Below are positions 1-8,991 of a stretch of 64,000 nt of DNA, piece by piece (the stretch's first letter is position 1; each line of letters begins with the position of its first letter). Origin of the DNA: Bdellovibrionales bacterium (GTDB taxonomy: Bacteria > Bdellovibrionota > Bdellovibrionia > Bdellovibrionales > UBA1609). The translations under genes were made by a program, and so were the position numbers. The DNA lies in assembly GCA_016716765.1 (NCBI GenBank), contig JADJVA010000025.1:1-64000 (forward strand), written 5' to 3'. The notes beneath the pieces are model-generated. The model had not been told where the DNA came from, did no database searches, and saw nothing but the letters and a program-made list of their open reading frames with translations.

Positions 1-626
1 AACTTGAGAGAATAGTTCCACGGAATAACTCAGATTTTATTCGCGCACGTTACTACTCTTGGCCGTCTTCCCATGTCTAGATGCTCCTCGCCCAGAGAGA
101 AAAATGCTACAAAAAATGTCGTTTCTCGGACTGGTTGATTTTTAGAATCGGAGAAGAGCATGACATCTATCGCAGGGATATGTTAGTGGCGCCGTTCGCT
201 CAGCGAAGAAAGTAGTGAAAAATGTCCTTAATTCTCTGGATTGCACAAAAAGTTCTCCTGTCGATCCAAGATCGGCGTCGCGGTTGAAATCCGTTGAACA
301 TCGGACTTGCGCTTCCGTTTCAAATCTCTTGCAGACTTTACAGACTCTTTGATTTATTTGCGCAATCACCTGCCTAGATGGGACCTAGTTCCGACCCAAG
401 CTGACCCAAGAAGGCCCAAATGAGGCTCAAACAGGTACCTGTCTAAGGCTTCTACATTCCTGGGGATGGCACCTATTTCGTTCTAGCGCCTAAAACGACC
501 AGAGGCGGGCTTCTTGGGATATTTTGACGCCATCATAACAATGGCATATTTTTAGCATTGAAATTGTCTCGTAGCTGCTCTATCAAAGGAATTAAGGCAT
601 TAAGAGCTGAGTGAGGTGTGGCTGTT
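1..626. other. Left-edge stretch without a supportable gene
   Basis: I see no convincing coding region here. The longest open frame, on the minus strand around 142-369, has no ribosome binding site and no recognisable protein character. The stretch holds a perfect 12-bp palindrome at 431-442, listed separately. A candidate promoter for the gene at 627 may lie in the AT-rich stretch around 540-600, but I cannot define its boxes with confidence. Confidence 0.4.
431..442. repeat. Perfect 12-bp palindrome, REP-like or operator-like
   Basis: The sequence ACAGGTACCTGT is a perfect inverted repeat centred on a KpnI site, in a stretch without genes. A second perfect palindrome, GGGACTGTCCC, sits in the other large gene-free stretch at 62587-62597. 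Short palindromes of this kind occur in REP-type repeats and as operators; which applies here is inference. Confidence 0.3.
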
Positions 627-1088
627 ATGAAATTCATTTCAAAATCTATTTTTTTAGCCCGCTTTCTCGCTCTTGCGTCTCTATCCTTCTCACCCGTCCC
701 ATCGATCGCTCAATCAAACCCGGGCCTGCCCCCTGGAGATTACGTTTACAATCCAACGACCAGGTTCCTATGTTCCTTTGGCGGAGATCCAAACAGGAAG
801 CGCACAGGCTTTGTGGAAGACGGCATTTCCGGACGCTCTGCTGGGCAGTCGGATTCAAGACTCGGTAACTTAGGACAGGATTACGAAAACTCTCCTGGGC
901 TTTCTAAGAACGCCCGCCAAATCGAACAAATGGGCCGGTTCATCAAAACAAAAATCGTCGGAAAGGACGATCGCTGCCCACTAGATACGGGCCGGATGCA
1001 ACAGATACAGATCGGGCAATGTAATAGGCGGGCCAGGTTTTCGATGACTCGGACCCGAGCCCTAAAGTTGAAGTCCGCAGAGTGTTAA
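627..1088 (+). CDS. Secreted hypothetical protein (153 aa)
   Basis: I do not recognise a family. Residues 1-29 look like a Sec signal peptide: the basic start MKFISKS, then a hydrophobic core and a likely cut near IAQ. The mature part carries a few Cys residues (FLCSFGG, DRCPLD, IGQCN, final AEC), which suits an oxidised extracytoplasmic protein. I chose the ATG at 627 because a GAGG box lies ten bases upstream; a GTG at 618 in the same frame is also possible but sits too close to that box. The protein could be a truncated copy, because the DNA immediately downstream looks like decayed coding sequence. Function is unknown. Confidence 0.5.
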   Translation: MKFISKSIFLARFLALASLSFSPVPSIAQSNPGLPPGDYVYNPTTRFLCSFGGDPNRKRTGFVEDGISGRSAGQSDSRLGNLGQDYENSPGLSKNARQIEQMGRFIKTKIVGKDDRCPLDTGRMQQIQIGQCNRRARFSMTRTRALKLKSAEC

Positions 1089-2664
1089 CCGGGCATCTGG
1101 TTGCATACCACGGATATAGTTATTACAAGCGCTCATAATTTTGGGTACGGTGAGAATCGAACGTCTAGCTGATCCGAGAAAGGTTTCACCTTTACTGTAA
1201 GGGTGTGGGAGTCAAAAACCAAGGAGGGTATGTCATTCGTAAGCTTTAAGGTGAAGGACGTTTTTCGGAACTGATGATCGGTCGATATCCACTTTTGGAT
1301 TACGCTTACTTAGCAGAAGAAGATGTCGGCAAGGTGGTGGATGGTCTTCCTGTACCCAAAAAATATCAGATCAATCCGTTGCCATTTAAATTGTTGATGC
1401 AAGAGTAAGCGCCCAAAATATGCGATGACAGCAGGGGCAATAAGGAAACGAAGGATTCTCGAAGAATTGTGCGCCATTTAGTCTTACGACAATGCCAACG
1501 ATGACCGCTTAGCGGAGGATCGATTAATGTGAGTCCTGAAAGTTTGTAGTTTCATAAAGGGACACTCTAGGAGGTGCTTCCTGGTTTGCTGCAGTCGCCC
1601 TTCTCGATGAGTCAAACCAGCACTATATTGCAGCTCTTCCAGGGGTTGGGATGATGGCGGAAAAATGGGCCGTTCGAGAGCAGGAGCAAGGGAATCTCAA
1701 TCCAGAAAATCCCGGGGTCGCTCCTGGTAGGATCGCTCGGAGAAATGTTGCTATCCAAAGCCACCACGTTCTGCAAATCTTTTATGGATTTAGCGAGATT
1801 GGGCCCGCCGAAACAAGGGGCACCTAGGACTTTCGCTTTTGTCTGAAAAGGATTCCTAACTCCTTCCATCGCAGATAAATGAGACTTTTCGCACTATTCT
1901 CCCGTCTAAATAGAACGAAAGTTTTATCAATTGAGTTTATCTCATTGGAACAATTGACTATCTTATTTCGGATCTAAGTCCTAAAGTGAAACAAGTGGGA
2001 TACCGATAAGATACAGTTAAAAGGATTTGGTGGGGGATTGGCACGTGATGGCCAGGGCACTCTTTAGGTCTTCGCCGAAGGGATCTGTGTGGTAACACTT
2101 TACCTCTTTCCTCTAAGTTGTGCCTTATCTTTTCCCTTATATGTTGGTCTGGTCAGGAGCCCCTCGGCCTTTCCTGCCCCATGGATACCGACAAGATCAC
2201 CCGTTTGGCTGCACTCAGGATAGATGGTAAGGGGCGTTTCTCCTATAGCGATAAATCTTCACTCTATCGCGCCTACATACTTCCCTTGTGAAAGTAATCC
2301 CTCAAGTTCGCCAACCGCCCAATTAACTGGATCCCTTTTATAAACTTGGAGGATGTGGACCTCGTTCTTTGCCCGGAGGCTAAGTCGCCACCAAGAGAAA
2401 GTCACAGAATCGCCGCAAATTGACAGCGCAACCCTGCGCGACCTCTTGCCCCTCGATCCCTCCCCAGCCACCAGCCGTGGTAGTGGCGGCAGGTGACAAA
2501 CGCAACCCCAAAACCACCCCAAAAAACGGATTCCTCAGGCAAGGGGGGCGCCGCAGATAGTGGCGATGAAGCGGTTCTTCAACTTCCGCGCAAAACGATA
2601 AAAAGAAAAGCAGGCAGGAGAAGAGTCCTACACAGGGGAGAGCACTTCTTGTTGGAGTGAAGAT
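1089..2664 (+). other. Long stretch of disrupted, coding-like fragments
   Basis: No intact gene is visible, but the plus strand contains short open pieces that read like protein. One runs 1274-1408 (ends PFKLLMQE). One at 1561-1827 has no start codon (includes ALLDESNQHY and ARRNVAIQSHH). One covers 2181-2288 (starts MDTDKITRLAALRIDGKG). Further pieces at about 2300-2660 change frame several times and lead into the gene at 2665 (LEDVDLVLCPEAKSP, then IDSATLRDLLPLDPSP, then KPPQKTDSSGKGGAADSG). The stretch is either one or more decayed genes or a poorly resolved part of the assembly. It probably includes the missing 5' end of the broken gene at 2665-4171. Confidence 0.35.
1561..1827 (+). pseudogene. 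Gene fragment without start codon
   Basis: An open frame of about 88 codons ends at the TAG at 1825-1827. The reading has normal amino-acid composition (WFAAVALLDESNQHYIAAL, then PGVGMMAEKWAVREQE), but it lacks an upstream ATG or ribosome binding site: the frame is closed by a TAA just before 1561. This is best read as a remnant or a frameshifted piece of a larger gene. I cannot name the family. Confidence 0.3.
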
Positions 2665-2955
2665 ATGGGACAAGTGGCGGGACAGCCGATGTGCGATGCC
2701 AACGGGAGTCCCTCTTGCTGGACAAAGTCTGCACAAAAGGACAGCGGTCTTCCCAAATGCGGAGCTGATGGAAAGCCCGTGGCCTCTACAAACGAAGGCA
2801 ACGGAGGAGATCAAGCCACAGGTGGAGCCGGAGATCTCCCGCAGGGATTTCCCCAACCTCCAGAGGTAGAGGGCGATCGAGCTCTTTGCGAACAAGCGCA
2901 CAAGAAAGCCTTCACTTGTTGCACCGATCCCGTCAAAGTGTGTCTCTGGCCTTGA
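2665..2955 (+). CDS. Cys-rich hypothetical protein, 5' piece of a frameshifted gene
   Basis: This 96-codon frame begins at ATG 2665, eight bases after a GGAG box. It is rich in Cys, Gly and Pro (PMCDANGSPSCW, ALCEQAHKKAFTCC) and ends in a short out-of-frame tail. The same protein style continues in the next frame from about 2945 (SGLDGPSASS, then MTAMGTLL), so this piece and the frame at 2975-4171 are very probably one gene broken by a single-base slip near 2935-2955. No signal peptide is present at this start, and coding-like sequence continues upstream through other frames (TSCWSED lies directly in front of the ATG), so the true N-terminus is probably further upstream. Family and function are not recognised. 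Confidence 0.45.
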   Translation: MGQVAGQPMCDANGSPSCWTKSAQKDSGLPKCGADGKPVASTNEGNGGDQATGGAGDLPQGFPQPPEVEGDRALCEQAHKKAFTCCTDPVKVCLWP

Positions 2956-2974
2956 TGGACCCAGTGCCAGTTCG

Positions 2975-4171
2975 ATGACGGCGATGGGAACACTCTTAGT
3001 TGGCGCTACGGGAATGATTGCCATGGGCGGAGCTTCAGGTGGAGATTCGGCAGGAATTGCCAAGAGCTGCGAATTTATGAAGATCGTGGCATTGGGTGGT
3101 GCGGGTGCCAACACAGCTCTTGGTAGCAAGTGCTTCACTGACAAGGGCTCTTGCGAAGACAAATGCACCGAAGTTGTGAACAAATATCGAAGAGTGCTGA
3201 CAGAGTGTTCAAACCTCGACACAGTTTGGAGTGCCAATGGAGGCAAAGGTCCACGCTGCCCCTCCACTTGGGTGAGCGACTATCGTGCGGCCCAGGCCAA
3301 TGCAGAAGGAAGAGGAACTCGGTGTACCGGATACAACGCCAATGTATCCGCCATGGGAGCACAAGCTGCTCAATCAGCTGCAGCAAGTGGATTTGCCGAT
3401 CTCTGCCAACAAGCTGCCATGACTCAAGCCACCGGATTTCCTGAGGTCGATCAACAACCTGTTTTTAACGGAGACTGCAACGATCCCGTCAATGCTTCAA
3501 ATCCCATTTGTGTGAATTGCAGAGGACCCAATGCTCAATCCGATCCCCTTTGTTCAGGATTGGGCGGAGGCAGTGCCTCGACTGGAAGAGGCTCTGGCAG
3601 TGGAAGCTCATTTCAGAACACAGGATTTGGAACCAGAGCAGTGGATGGCAGTGACCTCAGTGTGCCTGATACCAATGCACAATCACAAGCCCCTATCTTT
3701 GGTGAAGGATTGGGGGAAGAGGCAAGGGCCAATGCCATTCCAAATAACGGTGGGGGCTTTGCGGGTGGTGGTGGTGGTGGTGGCGGCGGTGGTTCGATGC
3801 CGTACTCTGGAGGTGGAGGCGGCTATGGAGGTCCCGGCTATGAAACTGATATTTTAAAAGGAGTTAGTGGAGGAGGAGGCTATTCGGCAAGTCCTCTTCC
3901 AGCTGAATCTCGTGAGGGATATTCCAGCTTTAGTGGTGTTCTTGAAAACGGAAAACGAAGTGACAATCCCTTTGATAAATTCGATCTGAAACAATATCTG
4001 CCGGGAGGCAAAAAATACGGTGACCCTTCGCGAAATCCAGCGTCAACAAATCAATTGAAACGAAACCCTGAGATTGGCGGCGCTCACGAAAATATCTTTG
4101 AAAAGATCAGCCGCCGCTACCGGATCATGTGCCTTCAAGGTCGCTTGATTGGCTGTGAAAAGAGACAGTGA
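2975..4171 (+). CDS. Cys-rich, glycine-rich hypothetical protein, main 3' piece (398 aa)
   Basis: This is the larger part of the gene that starts upstream in another frame; the ATG at 2975 is internal. Residues 1-30 form a small hydrophobic, Gly/Ala/Met-rich segment that could span a membrane. A Cys-rich block follows (about 30-170), with spaced pairs such as CFTDKGSCEDKC. The middle (about 185-300) is low complexity, with Ser/Gly repeats and a run of about ten consecutive glycines encoded by GGT/GGC codons at 3763-3792. The C-terminal 100 residues are basic and end in CLQGRLIGCEKRQ. The composition suggests an exported or surface protein with disulfides. I do not recognise a family. Confidence 0.55.
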   Translation: MTAMGTLLVGATGMIAMGGASGGDSAGIAKSCEFMKIVALGGAGANTALGSKCFTDKGSCEDKCTEVVNKYRRVLTECSNLDTVWSANGGKGPRCPSTWVSDYRAAQANAEGRGTRCTGYNANVSAMGAQAAQSAAASGFADLCQQAAMTQATGFPEVDQQPVFNGDCNDPVNASNPICVNCRGPNAQSDPLCSGLGGGSASTGRGSGSGSSFQNTGFGTRAVDGSDLSVPDTNAQSQAPIFGEGLGEEARANAIPNNGGGFAGGGGGGGGGGSMPYSGGGGGYGGPGYETDILKGVSGGGGYSASPLPAESREGYSSFSGVLENGKRSDNPFDKFDLKQYLPGGKKYGDPSRNPASTNQLKRNPEIGGAHENIFEKISRRYRIMCLQGRLIGCEKRQ

Positions 4172-4347
4172 ACTCGTTCCAGGCAGAATGAAAAGGTCCT
4201 TCTCTTAGTAGATATGATCTTTTTTCAAATCTTTGAAAGATTTAAAACAGTTTTCATCTTTGTGAGCGGTCAAAGGAAACGCAGATGACTTACTTTCAGA
4301 TACATCGTACAGCGTCTTGAAATAGCGTCTCTGAGAGGAAGTAAACT

Positions 4348-4581
4348 ATGTTGATCTCACGTCTGAAAAGGTTTAAGTGGTCTTTTTTCCTAATTTTCAT
4401 GCTGTCTTTTTGGAACCCCTCGCAAGCCATAGCAATAGATCTAAGTAAACGCTGCATATCAGAGTTGAACACCCCTGCCAAGAGTCTCCCTCTCGGGCCC
4501 TATCAGCTTGAAAACGACCAGTTCGAAGCTGGCTTGGGGCTTTTTAACTGGAAGCATTTCAGCGCGCAAAGCTGGGATTGA
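4348..4581 (+). CDS. Signal-peptide 5' piece of a frameshifted secreted protein
   Basis: The first 30 residues are a clear Sec signal peptide: basic MLISRLKRFKW, a hydrophobic core, then a probable cut after SQAIA. A GAGAGGAAG ribosome binding site lies just before the ATG. After about residue 65 the frame runs into a stop, while the neighbouring frame continues for more than 700 codons. Joining the two near 4536-4545, a GGGG-C-TTTTT stretch with one base too many, gives a smooth reading (AGLGL followed by LTGSISARKAG). This piece is therefore the N-terminus of the large protein at 4508-6706 rather than a separate gene. Confidence 0.5.
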   Translation: MLISRLKRFKWSFFLIFMLSFWNPSQAIAIDLSKRCISELNTPAKSLPLGPYQLENDQFEAGLGLFNWKHFSAQSWD

Positions 4582-6706
4582 GTTCAATGCCGAACTTGAT
4601 AGGCTGAGAAATGAATTTGACTCAAATAAAAATCGCCTTGAGACATTAATTACAGAAATTCAGGCCCAAATACCGACTGACATCAGAAACCAATATCTTA
4701 AGATGCTTGCGGAGGAATTTCTGCAAGAGATAATATTAAAAAAAGACAGAGTCACCCTAACAGCAGATTTTGAAATCTTGTCTCAAGAACTGCTAAAAGA
4801 GACTCAAAATATTATCTATCAATCTGTAAAATTAAATTCTATTATTGAAAATTCCAAGGCAAATTTAGCAAAAATATTCAAGGAAAGCCCCCGTAGATAT
4901 CAAACTAGAATCACCGCAAGCAGTCTTGATCAAGTCCTGATAGAAATAGATCAATCAAAATCGCCTGAGATCGCGCAAGAAATATATGCACTGGCTTTGA
5001 TAAGACTTGCAAAAGATATCTCAGTCTTCCAGGAAAGCGAGCAAGTTCGTCAGAAAAATGAGAAGCGGTTCCCAGTTGAGCTGCCAAACAACAGCGCTGA
5101 AATAGTTCGTGAGTATGGGAAGTTGATTGAATCCTTTCATTTAGATGTCCCTAACGATCCAATTGTTCTCAGGACAGATCAAGTGGCACAACAAATGGAA
5201 CGCGATTCAAAGCTTAAGTTGTTCATATATCGAGAGCTTCAAGTTGCCAGACGCCTTCTCAATGAAGCTAATGCCCAAGCGAATAATTCAACTTTTCAGG
5301 CAATGCGGGAGAGAGTCAGAAACAATCAGAAAATACTTATCGATTACTTAAATCTAACAGGAACAGATCTGTCACAAAATCGATCGTCTTATTTAGGCTT
5401 TGTGGACGGACTGCGTTTGTCAATTCGGCATATTGATAAACAAAGAATTTTTTCAAAAGTTGGGTTGAAGGGCTCGCTAAATAGGGTGACCGGTTTTTAT
5501 AGGGAGCTTCTCCTCAGAGAGGCTCTCAAAGATCAACAGCTCGCACTGGTGATTATTGGCTCAACAGTTTCTCTACCTCCCATTTCACCTAAGCCAAGCG
5601 TCAAACCCACTAAACCAGATAAACCCACAAAAATAACAGTTTCTCGTTCCGCCTCGAAGTCTTCGAAAAAGAGTGCGAGAAATAGGAACAAGGAAAATAA
5701 GCAAAAGTACCTTAATGGGAAAAGAGATTTTGCTCAGAATATTGAAAAATACAGACTTGCAATGGAAGCTTACAAAAAAAGCTTAATTGTGGCTAAAGAT
5801 GCAGAATACAGAAGGAGCGTTGCCAGACAATCTCTTTATAGTTATATCGTCGCTCACCATCCAGATCTTGTACGAGCAAATTCTGGAGCAACCGCTGATG
5901 CTGATCGTATGAGAGATTTAATCCTAGAAAATCAGAGAAGCATCCTTGAACGTCGCCTCAGCAGGATGTCAGAGCCTCATCGCACCAACCTTAATAATCA
6001 AGTGAAAGGTATTCAGCAAAGACTGGGCTCTCAATATCATTCATCTGAAAATGATGGGCTATTAAATTGGATCCTTTTGTTTTACACAGGAAATCCGCTC
6101 TGGGTTATTAATTCTGATTTTGCCAAACTCACGCTTTTTATGGACGTATTTGCTGGGACTCGTTTTAATTTTGACGAACAGGATGGTGCTTCAGGGCTAA
6201 GCGCTTTGATCTATTCCTCAGCGAACGCAGGAATCCCCGTCGCAGAGGCTGGCTTTAGAGAAACTGACTCGATAGGGGGACAAGTTCTCATTGGCGATCA
6301 GGCTGTAAGAGATATCGAACAAATCGCAAACGAACACCCTGAATATGTCGAAGTACTTGATAGCACAAGAGAACAAACTACTCAGGATGTTGATTTAAAC
6401 CTGGGTGGAAGGACGTACACAAGTGCTTTGCAGGACGGTCTTATCCAACAACTGAAACAGTCACCGGATGAACTCGATCGCGCGGAATTGGCCGTTGACC
6501 ATCAGTTGGCCCTAGATGGAAACTTGACCCATGCGAACCCGGAAGGGGAAGGCCCTCCAACAACAAGTGCCAGTGACTGGAATTCATTTGTCGGCCAATC
6601 TGATTCTCCTTGGGCTGGTGGGGATGCGGAAACAAAAGTGGGGACAGAAAATGATCCAAAGACAGATGAAGAAATCATAAATGAAGAGATAAGTTCGGGC
6701 AGTTGA
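4508..6706 (+). CDS. Large helical secreted hypothetical protein, main piece (732 aa)
   Basis: I do not recognise a family. The open frame begins at a TTG with no good ribosome binding site; its real N-terminus, with a signal peptide, is the 4348 piece in the other frame. Residues about 20-330 are charged and helical, consistent with coiled coils. Residues about 350-400 form a Pro/Lys/Ser-rich linker (SVKPTKPDKPTK). A second helical region follows (400-500). Then comes a more hydrophobic part (about 515-570) that includes NWILLFYTGNPLWVINSDF, and an acidic C-terminus. It overlaps the next gene by a few bases, so the two are probably co-transcribed. It may be a periplasmic structural or scaffold protein, but that is only a guess from its shape. 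Confidence 0.6.
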   Translation: MKTTSSKLAWGFLTGSISARKAGIEFNAELDRLRNEFDSNKNRLETLITEIQAQIPTDIRNQYLKMLAEEFLQEIILKKDRVTLTADFEILSQELLKETQNIIYQSVKLNSIIENSKANLAKIFKESPRRYQTRITASSLDQVLIEIDQSKSPEIAQEIYALALIRLAKDISVFQESEQVRQKNEKRFPVELPNNSAEIVREYGKLIESFHLDVPNDPIVLRTDQVAQQMERDSKLKLFIYRELQVARRLLNEANAQANNSTFQAMRERVRNNQKILIDYLNLTGTDLSQNRSSYLGFVDGLRLSIRHIDKQRIFSKVGLKGSLNRVTGFYRELLLREALKDQQLALVIIGSTVSLPPISPKPSVKPTKPDKPTKITVSRSASKSSKKSARNRNKENKQKYLNGKRDFAQNIEKYRLAMEAYKKSLIVAKDAEYRRSVARQSLYSYIVAHHPDLVRANSGATADADRMRDLILENQRSILERRLSRMSEPHRTNLNNQVKGIQQRLGSQYHSSENDGLLNWILLFYTGNPLWVINSDFAKLTLFMDVFAGTRFNFDEQDGASGLSALIYSSANAGIPVAEAGFRETDSIGGQVLIGDQAVRDIEQIANEHPEYVEVLDSTREQTTQDVDLNLGGRTYTSALQDGLIQQLKQSPDELDRAELAVDHQLALDGNLTHANPEGEGPPTTSASDWNSFVGQSDSPWAGGDAETKVGTENDPKTDEEIINEEISSGS

Positions 6707-6708
6707 TA

Positions 6709-7737
6709 ATGCGTTATCTTTTGGTATTTCCCACGCTTTTTTGTATTTTTACTGGGAGTGCATTTGCCAAGTATGAGGTTGCAATTGTTAATACTCACCT
6801 CTCTGGCGAGCTAAACTCTTTGGTTGGAATTGCAAGAAAAATGGAGACCAACTACCACATCGTTGAGGCCGATCAGCTCGACCTTGTGGAGAGTTCGCTA
6901 GACCTTGTTTTGCATGCGCTCGGTAATGAGAATGAAATCGATGAGCTTCGCAACTTCAAGGCTCGGCATCCGTTTGTGAAATTGGTCAACTTTGGCGACC
7001 CGCTAAGTAATTATGATTTGTTTGATAAGATCATTATGCCTTCTCACCTTCCTGTCTTACAATCAGGAATTCAGGTTGACTACATAGAGGGAATTCCAAC
7101 CCCATTGAACCATGAAGATCTCAGGATCGAAATGAGTCGTTGGCATGGCAAGCTTCCACAAACACAGAATCCGCGAATTGCAGTTTTGATTGGCGGAAAC
7201 GCAAAGGCCAGCAATTTCACCGCCAGACACGGCCAAATGCTGGCGCTTGAACTAAATGCGCTCAGGAAAAAATATCATTTTTCCTATCTCATTACGAACA
7301 GCCGAAGGACACCAGAAAGTACCCAAGCTGCTTTCTTTCAATACCTTGAACCTCGCCCTGAGGATTTCTTTTTTGATGTTCGTTCAGGAAGCTCTGACAA
7401 TCCTTACAGGGCCATGCTCGGCTTCGCCGATTATGTCATAGTCACTGGCGATTCTATGTCGATGATTGCGGATTCTCTTAGCCTCGGTAAGCCAACCTAT
7501 GTTTTTGCCCCAACAGGAAGTTTGGAGGAAAGACACAAAGCGTTTATATTGCAGCAGGCACACAGGAACAGACTTAAACCCCTGTCCAGCGAAATAGGAC
7601 CTTTCCATTATGAGCCTCTTTCAACTTCAGGCATAATCGCAACAAGACTGATTCAGATGCTCTCAAGTTCGGAAAAAAGAGGAGTTCGATGTCAGCGATA
7701 CCTCTCAAAAGCAAGCGCGTATCGCTACAGCGAATAG
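6709..7737 (+). CDS. ELM1-like (DUF1022) GT-B-fold protein with signal peptide
   Basis: The protein resembles the mitochondrial-fission ELM1 / DUF1022 family, which has a GT-B glycosyltransferase-like fold. Family-like features are IAVLIGGNAKASNF at about residues 158-171, a SRRTP motif, and NPYRAMLGFADYVIVTGDS followed by MSMIADSLSLGKPTYVF near residues 230-265. Unusually, it starts with a cleavable-looking signal peptide (MRYLLVFPTLFCIFTG, then SAFA). I chose ATG 6709; a TTG at 6703 overlaps the upstream stop. The gene directly follows the large helical protein, so the two are probably co-expressed. Bacterial ELM1 relatives are often found with envelope polysaccharide genes, but no such genes are adjacent here. 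Substrate unknown. Confidence 0.6.
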   Translation: MRYLLVFPTLFCIFTGSAFAKYEVAIVNTHLSGELNSLVGIARKMETNYHIVEADQLDLVESSLDLVLHALGNENEIDELRNFKARHPFVKLVNFGDPLSNYDLFDKIIMPSHLPVLQSGIQVDYIEGIPTPLNHEDLRIEMSRWHGKLPQTQNPRIAVLIGGNAKASNFTARHGQMLALELNALRKKYHFSYLITNSRRTPESTQAAFFQYLEPRPEDFFFDVRSGSSDNPYRAMLGFADYVIVTGDSMSMIADSLSLGKPTYVFAPTGSLEERHKAFILQQAHRNRLKPLSSEIGPFHYEPLSTSGIIATRLIQMLSSSEKRGVRCQRYLSKASAYRYSE

Positions 7738-7823
7738 AAACTCTCTCAGGTCAGAGATTTTTGATTTTGACTATGTATGTTCAAATTAATACTCTGCTTC
7801 CTACACTTATCTAAGGGGGAGAG

Positions 7824-8192
7824 ATGAATAGTCGCCGTGTGATTTTGTTCGGATTAATTATTTTTCAGTCTGTAATTGGACTGCAAGCAGCAGCAAAGAA
7901 AAAATGTGAATCTGAAACAGAAAAATCTGCGAACGCCTTAAGAATATCATCGCGTATGATCAGAGCCATTTTGGATGACGTCGATGCCAACTACAAAGCT
8001 ATTAACGGTGGTGGTATCTCAAAAATCGACGGGCTAGAAACATTTAAGTATAAAGTCTTTCTACCTCAGGAGGAACGAATCGATACAATTACATATGAAT
8101 TCAAAGTAAAGCCTAACTGCCAAATGAAGATTTCGAAACGAGAAGAGGGTGTCGTAACACCAACTTTAAATCCAACGAAAGAATCAAAATGA
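7824..8192 (+). CDS. Small secreted hypothetical protein (122 aa)
   Basis: A strong ribosome binding site (GGGGGAGAG) precedes the ATG at 7824. Residues 1-24 form a signal peptide (MNSRRVILFGLIIFQSVIGL, cut near QAAA). The mature protein is small and basic, with one Cys near the start and another near the C-terminus (KKKCESE, KPNCQMKI), possibly forming a single disulfide. Its stop codon overlaps the start of the Nudix gene (ATGA at 8189-8192), so the two are translationally coupled. Family not recognised. Confidence 0.6.
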   Translation: MNSRRVILFGLIIFQSVIGLQAAAKKKCESETEKSANALRISSRMIRAILDDVDANYKAINGGGISKIDGLETFKYKVFLPQEERIDTITYEFKVKPNCQMKISKREEGVVTPTLNPTKESK

Positions 8193-8653
8193 ATAGGTTC
8201 CCATCGTGTTATGTGACCACAGATATCGTTGCACTTCGGCAACTTAAAAATGGAACTCAAGAAGTTTTGCTCATCCAAAGAAAGAATGACCCATTCAAGG
8301 ATGCTTGGGCATTGCCCGGCGGTTTTCTCGATCAAAGCGATCAAAATGTTCTCGCGGGGGCCCTGCGAGAGCTAAAGGAGGAAACCACAATTAGTGCCAA
8401 TCCAACTGACCTGAAACTCATTGGCGTTTTTTCTGAAAAGGGTCGCGATCCCCGCGAAAATAATCCAGAAGATCTCTGTCGAGTGGTTTCAGTGGCATTC
8501 ATGCTTGCGCTGCCAGAGAATCATGTTGTGCCACATGCAAGGGATGACGCCAAAGACCTAGGCTTTTTCCCGATAGGCAGCCTCCCAAAGCTTGCCTTTG
8601 ATCACGAGAAGATTGTTTCAATAGCTTTAAAGGACTATCAGAATTTGGCGTGA
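8189..8653 (+). CDS. Nudix hydrolase (154 aa)
   Basis: A cytoplasmic hydrolase of nucleoside-diphosphate-linked compounds. The Nudix box is readable at about residues 44-66, as WALPGGFLD then ALRELKEETT. It differs from the usual G-x5-E-x7-REUxEE pattern: Asp stands where the first Glu is normal, and one extra residue lies before the REL. The catalytic REUxEE core is intact. The N-terminal strand (TDIVALRQLKNG, VLLIQRKNDPF) is like the ADP-ribose pyrophosphatase or NrtR-type Nudix branch. It overlaps the preceding secreted-protein gene by four bases. The exact substrate cannot be told from sequence; ADP-ribose or an NAD-related compound is a reasonable guess. Confidence 0.8.
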   Translation: MNRFPSCYVTTDIVALRQLKNGTQEVLLIQRKNDPFKDAWALPGGFLDQSDQNVLAGALRELKEETTISANPTDLKLIGVFSEKGRDPRENNPEDLCRVVSVAFMLALPENHVVPHARDDAKDLGFFPIGSLPKLAFDHEKIVSIALKDYQNLA

Positions 8654-8781
8654 ACCAAACCCTCGCGGTAAGGTGCAGGCGCCACTCTCGAGAGCGACCC
8701 TTTGAAAACGGCGCCTCCACTCAAGCGATAAGGATACCTGATACAAGCCTAATACGAGGATTTCGTGATGGAATGAAGGGT

Positions 8782-8988
8782 CTACTCTAGACGAATCCAA
8801 TGCTGCATTTTTTTGAATATCCACCCACAACAATATAATAAGAGCCCTTCGGCCAAAAGACAGGCTACTCGAATAAGGCTGCTCGTATTGCTGACATCAT
8901 AAAAAAAGGCCTTAAGACTGACAGCCAACAAAATGGTCAAAGCTGAATTGCCTAGGATCTTGTCACGACGCCAGTAAGCGATGCTCAA
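8782..8988 (-). pseudogene. C-terminal part of the DUF2339 membrane protein, cut off by an amber stop
   Basis: This 68-codon piece begins at a TTG two codons after the TAG at 8992-8994 and is in the same reading frame as the large upstream frame. Its content (SIAYWRRDKILGNSALTI, then SLKAFFYDVSNTSSLIRV, then a Gly/Leu-rich last helix and a WIFKKMQ end) is what closes DUF2339 proteins. It is thus the natural C-terminus of that protein rather than a separate gene. It has no ribosome binding site of its own that I can see. Confidence 0.6.
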
Positions 8989-8991
8989 AAT

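Noticed and set aside
142..369. Minus-strand frame of 75 codons at the left edge
   Set aside because: No ribosome binding site and no protein character.
2380..3267. Long open frame of 295 codons on the minus strand
   Set aside because: It is the mirror of the Cys-rich coding region on the plus strand, has no ribosome binding site, and its composition is unusual.
3763..3792. GGT/GGC repeat encoding polyglycine as a tandem repeat
   Set aside because: It is part of a Gly-rich protein segment and the units are not regular enough for a separate repeat call.
4227..4243. Palindrome AAATCTTTGAAAGATTT after the gene ending at 4171
   Set aside because: The stem is AT-only in most pairs and no T-run follows, so a terminator is not supported.
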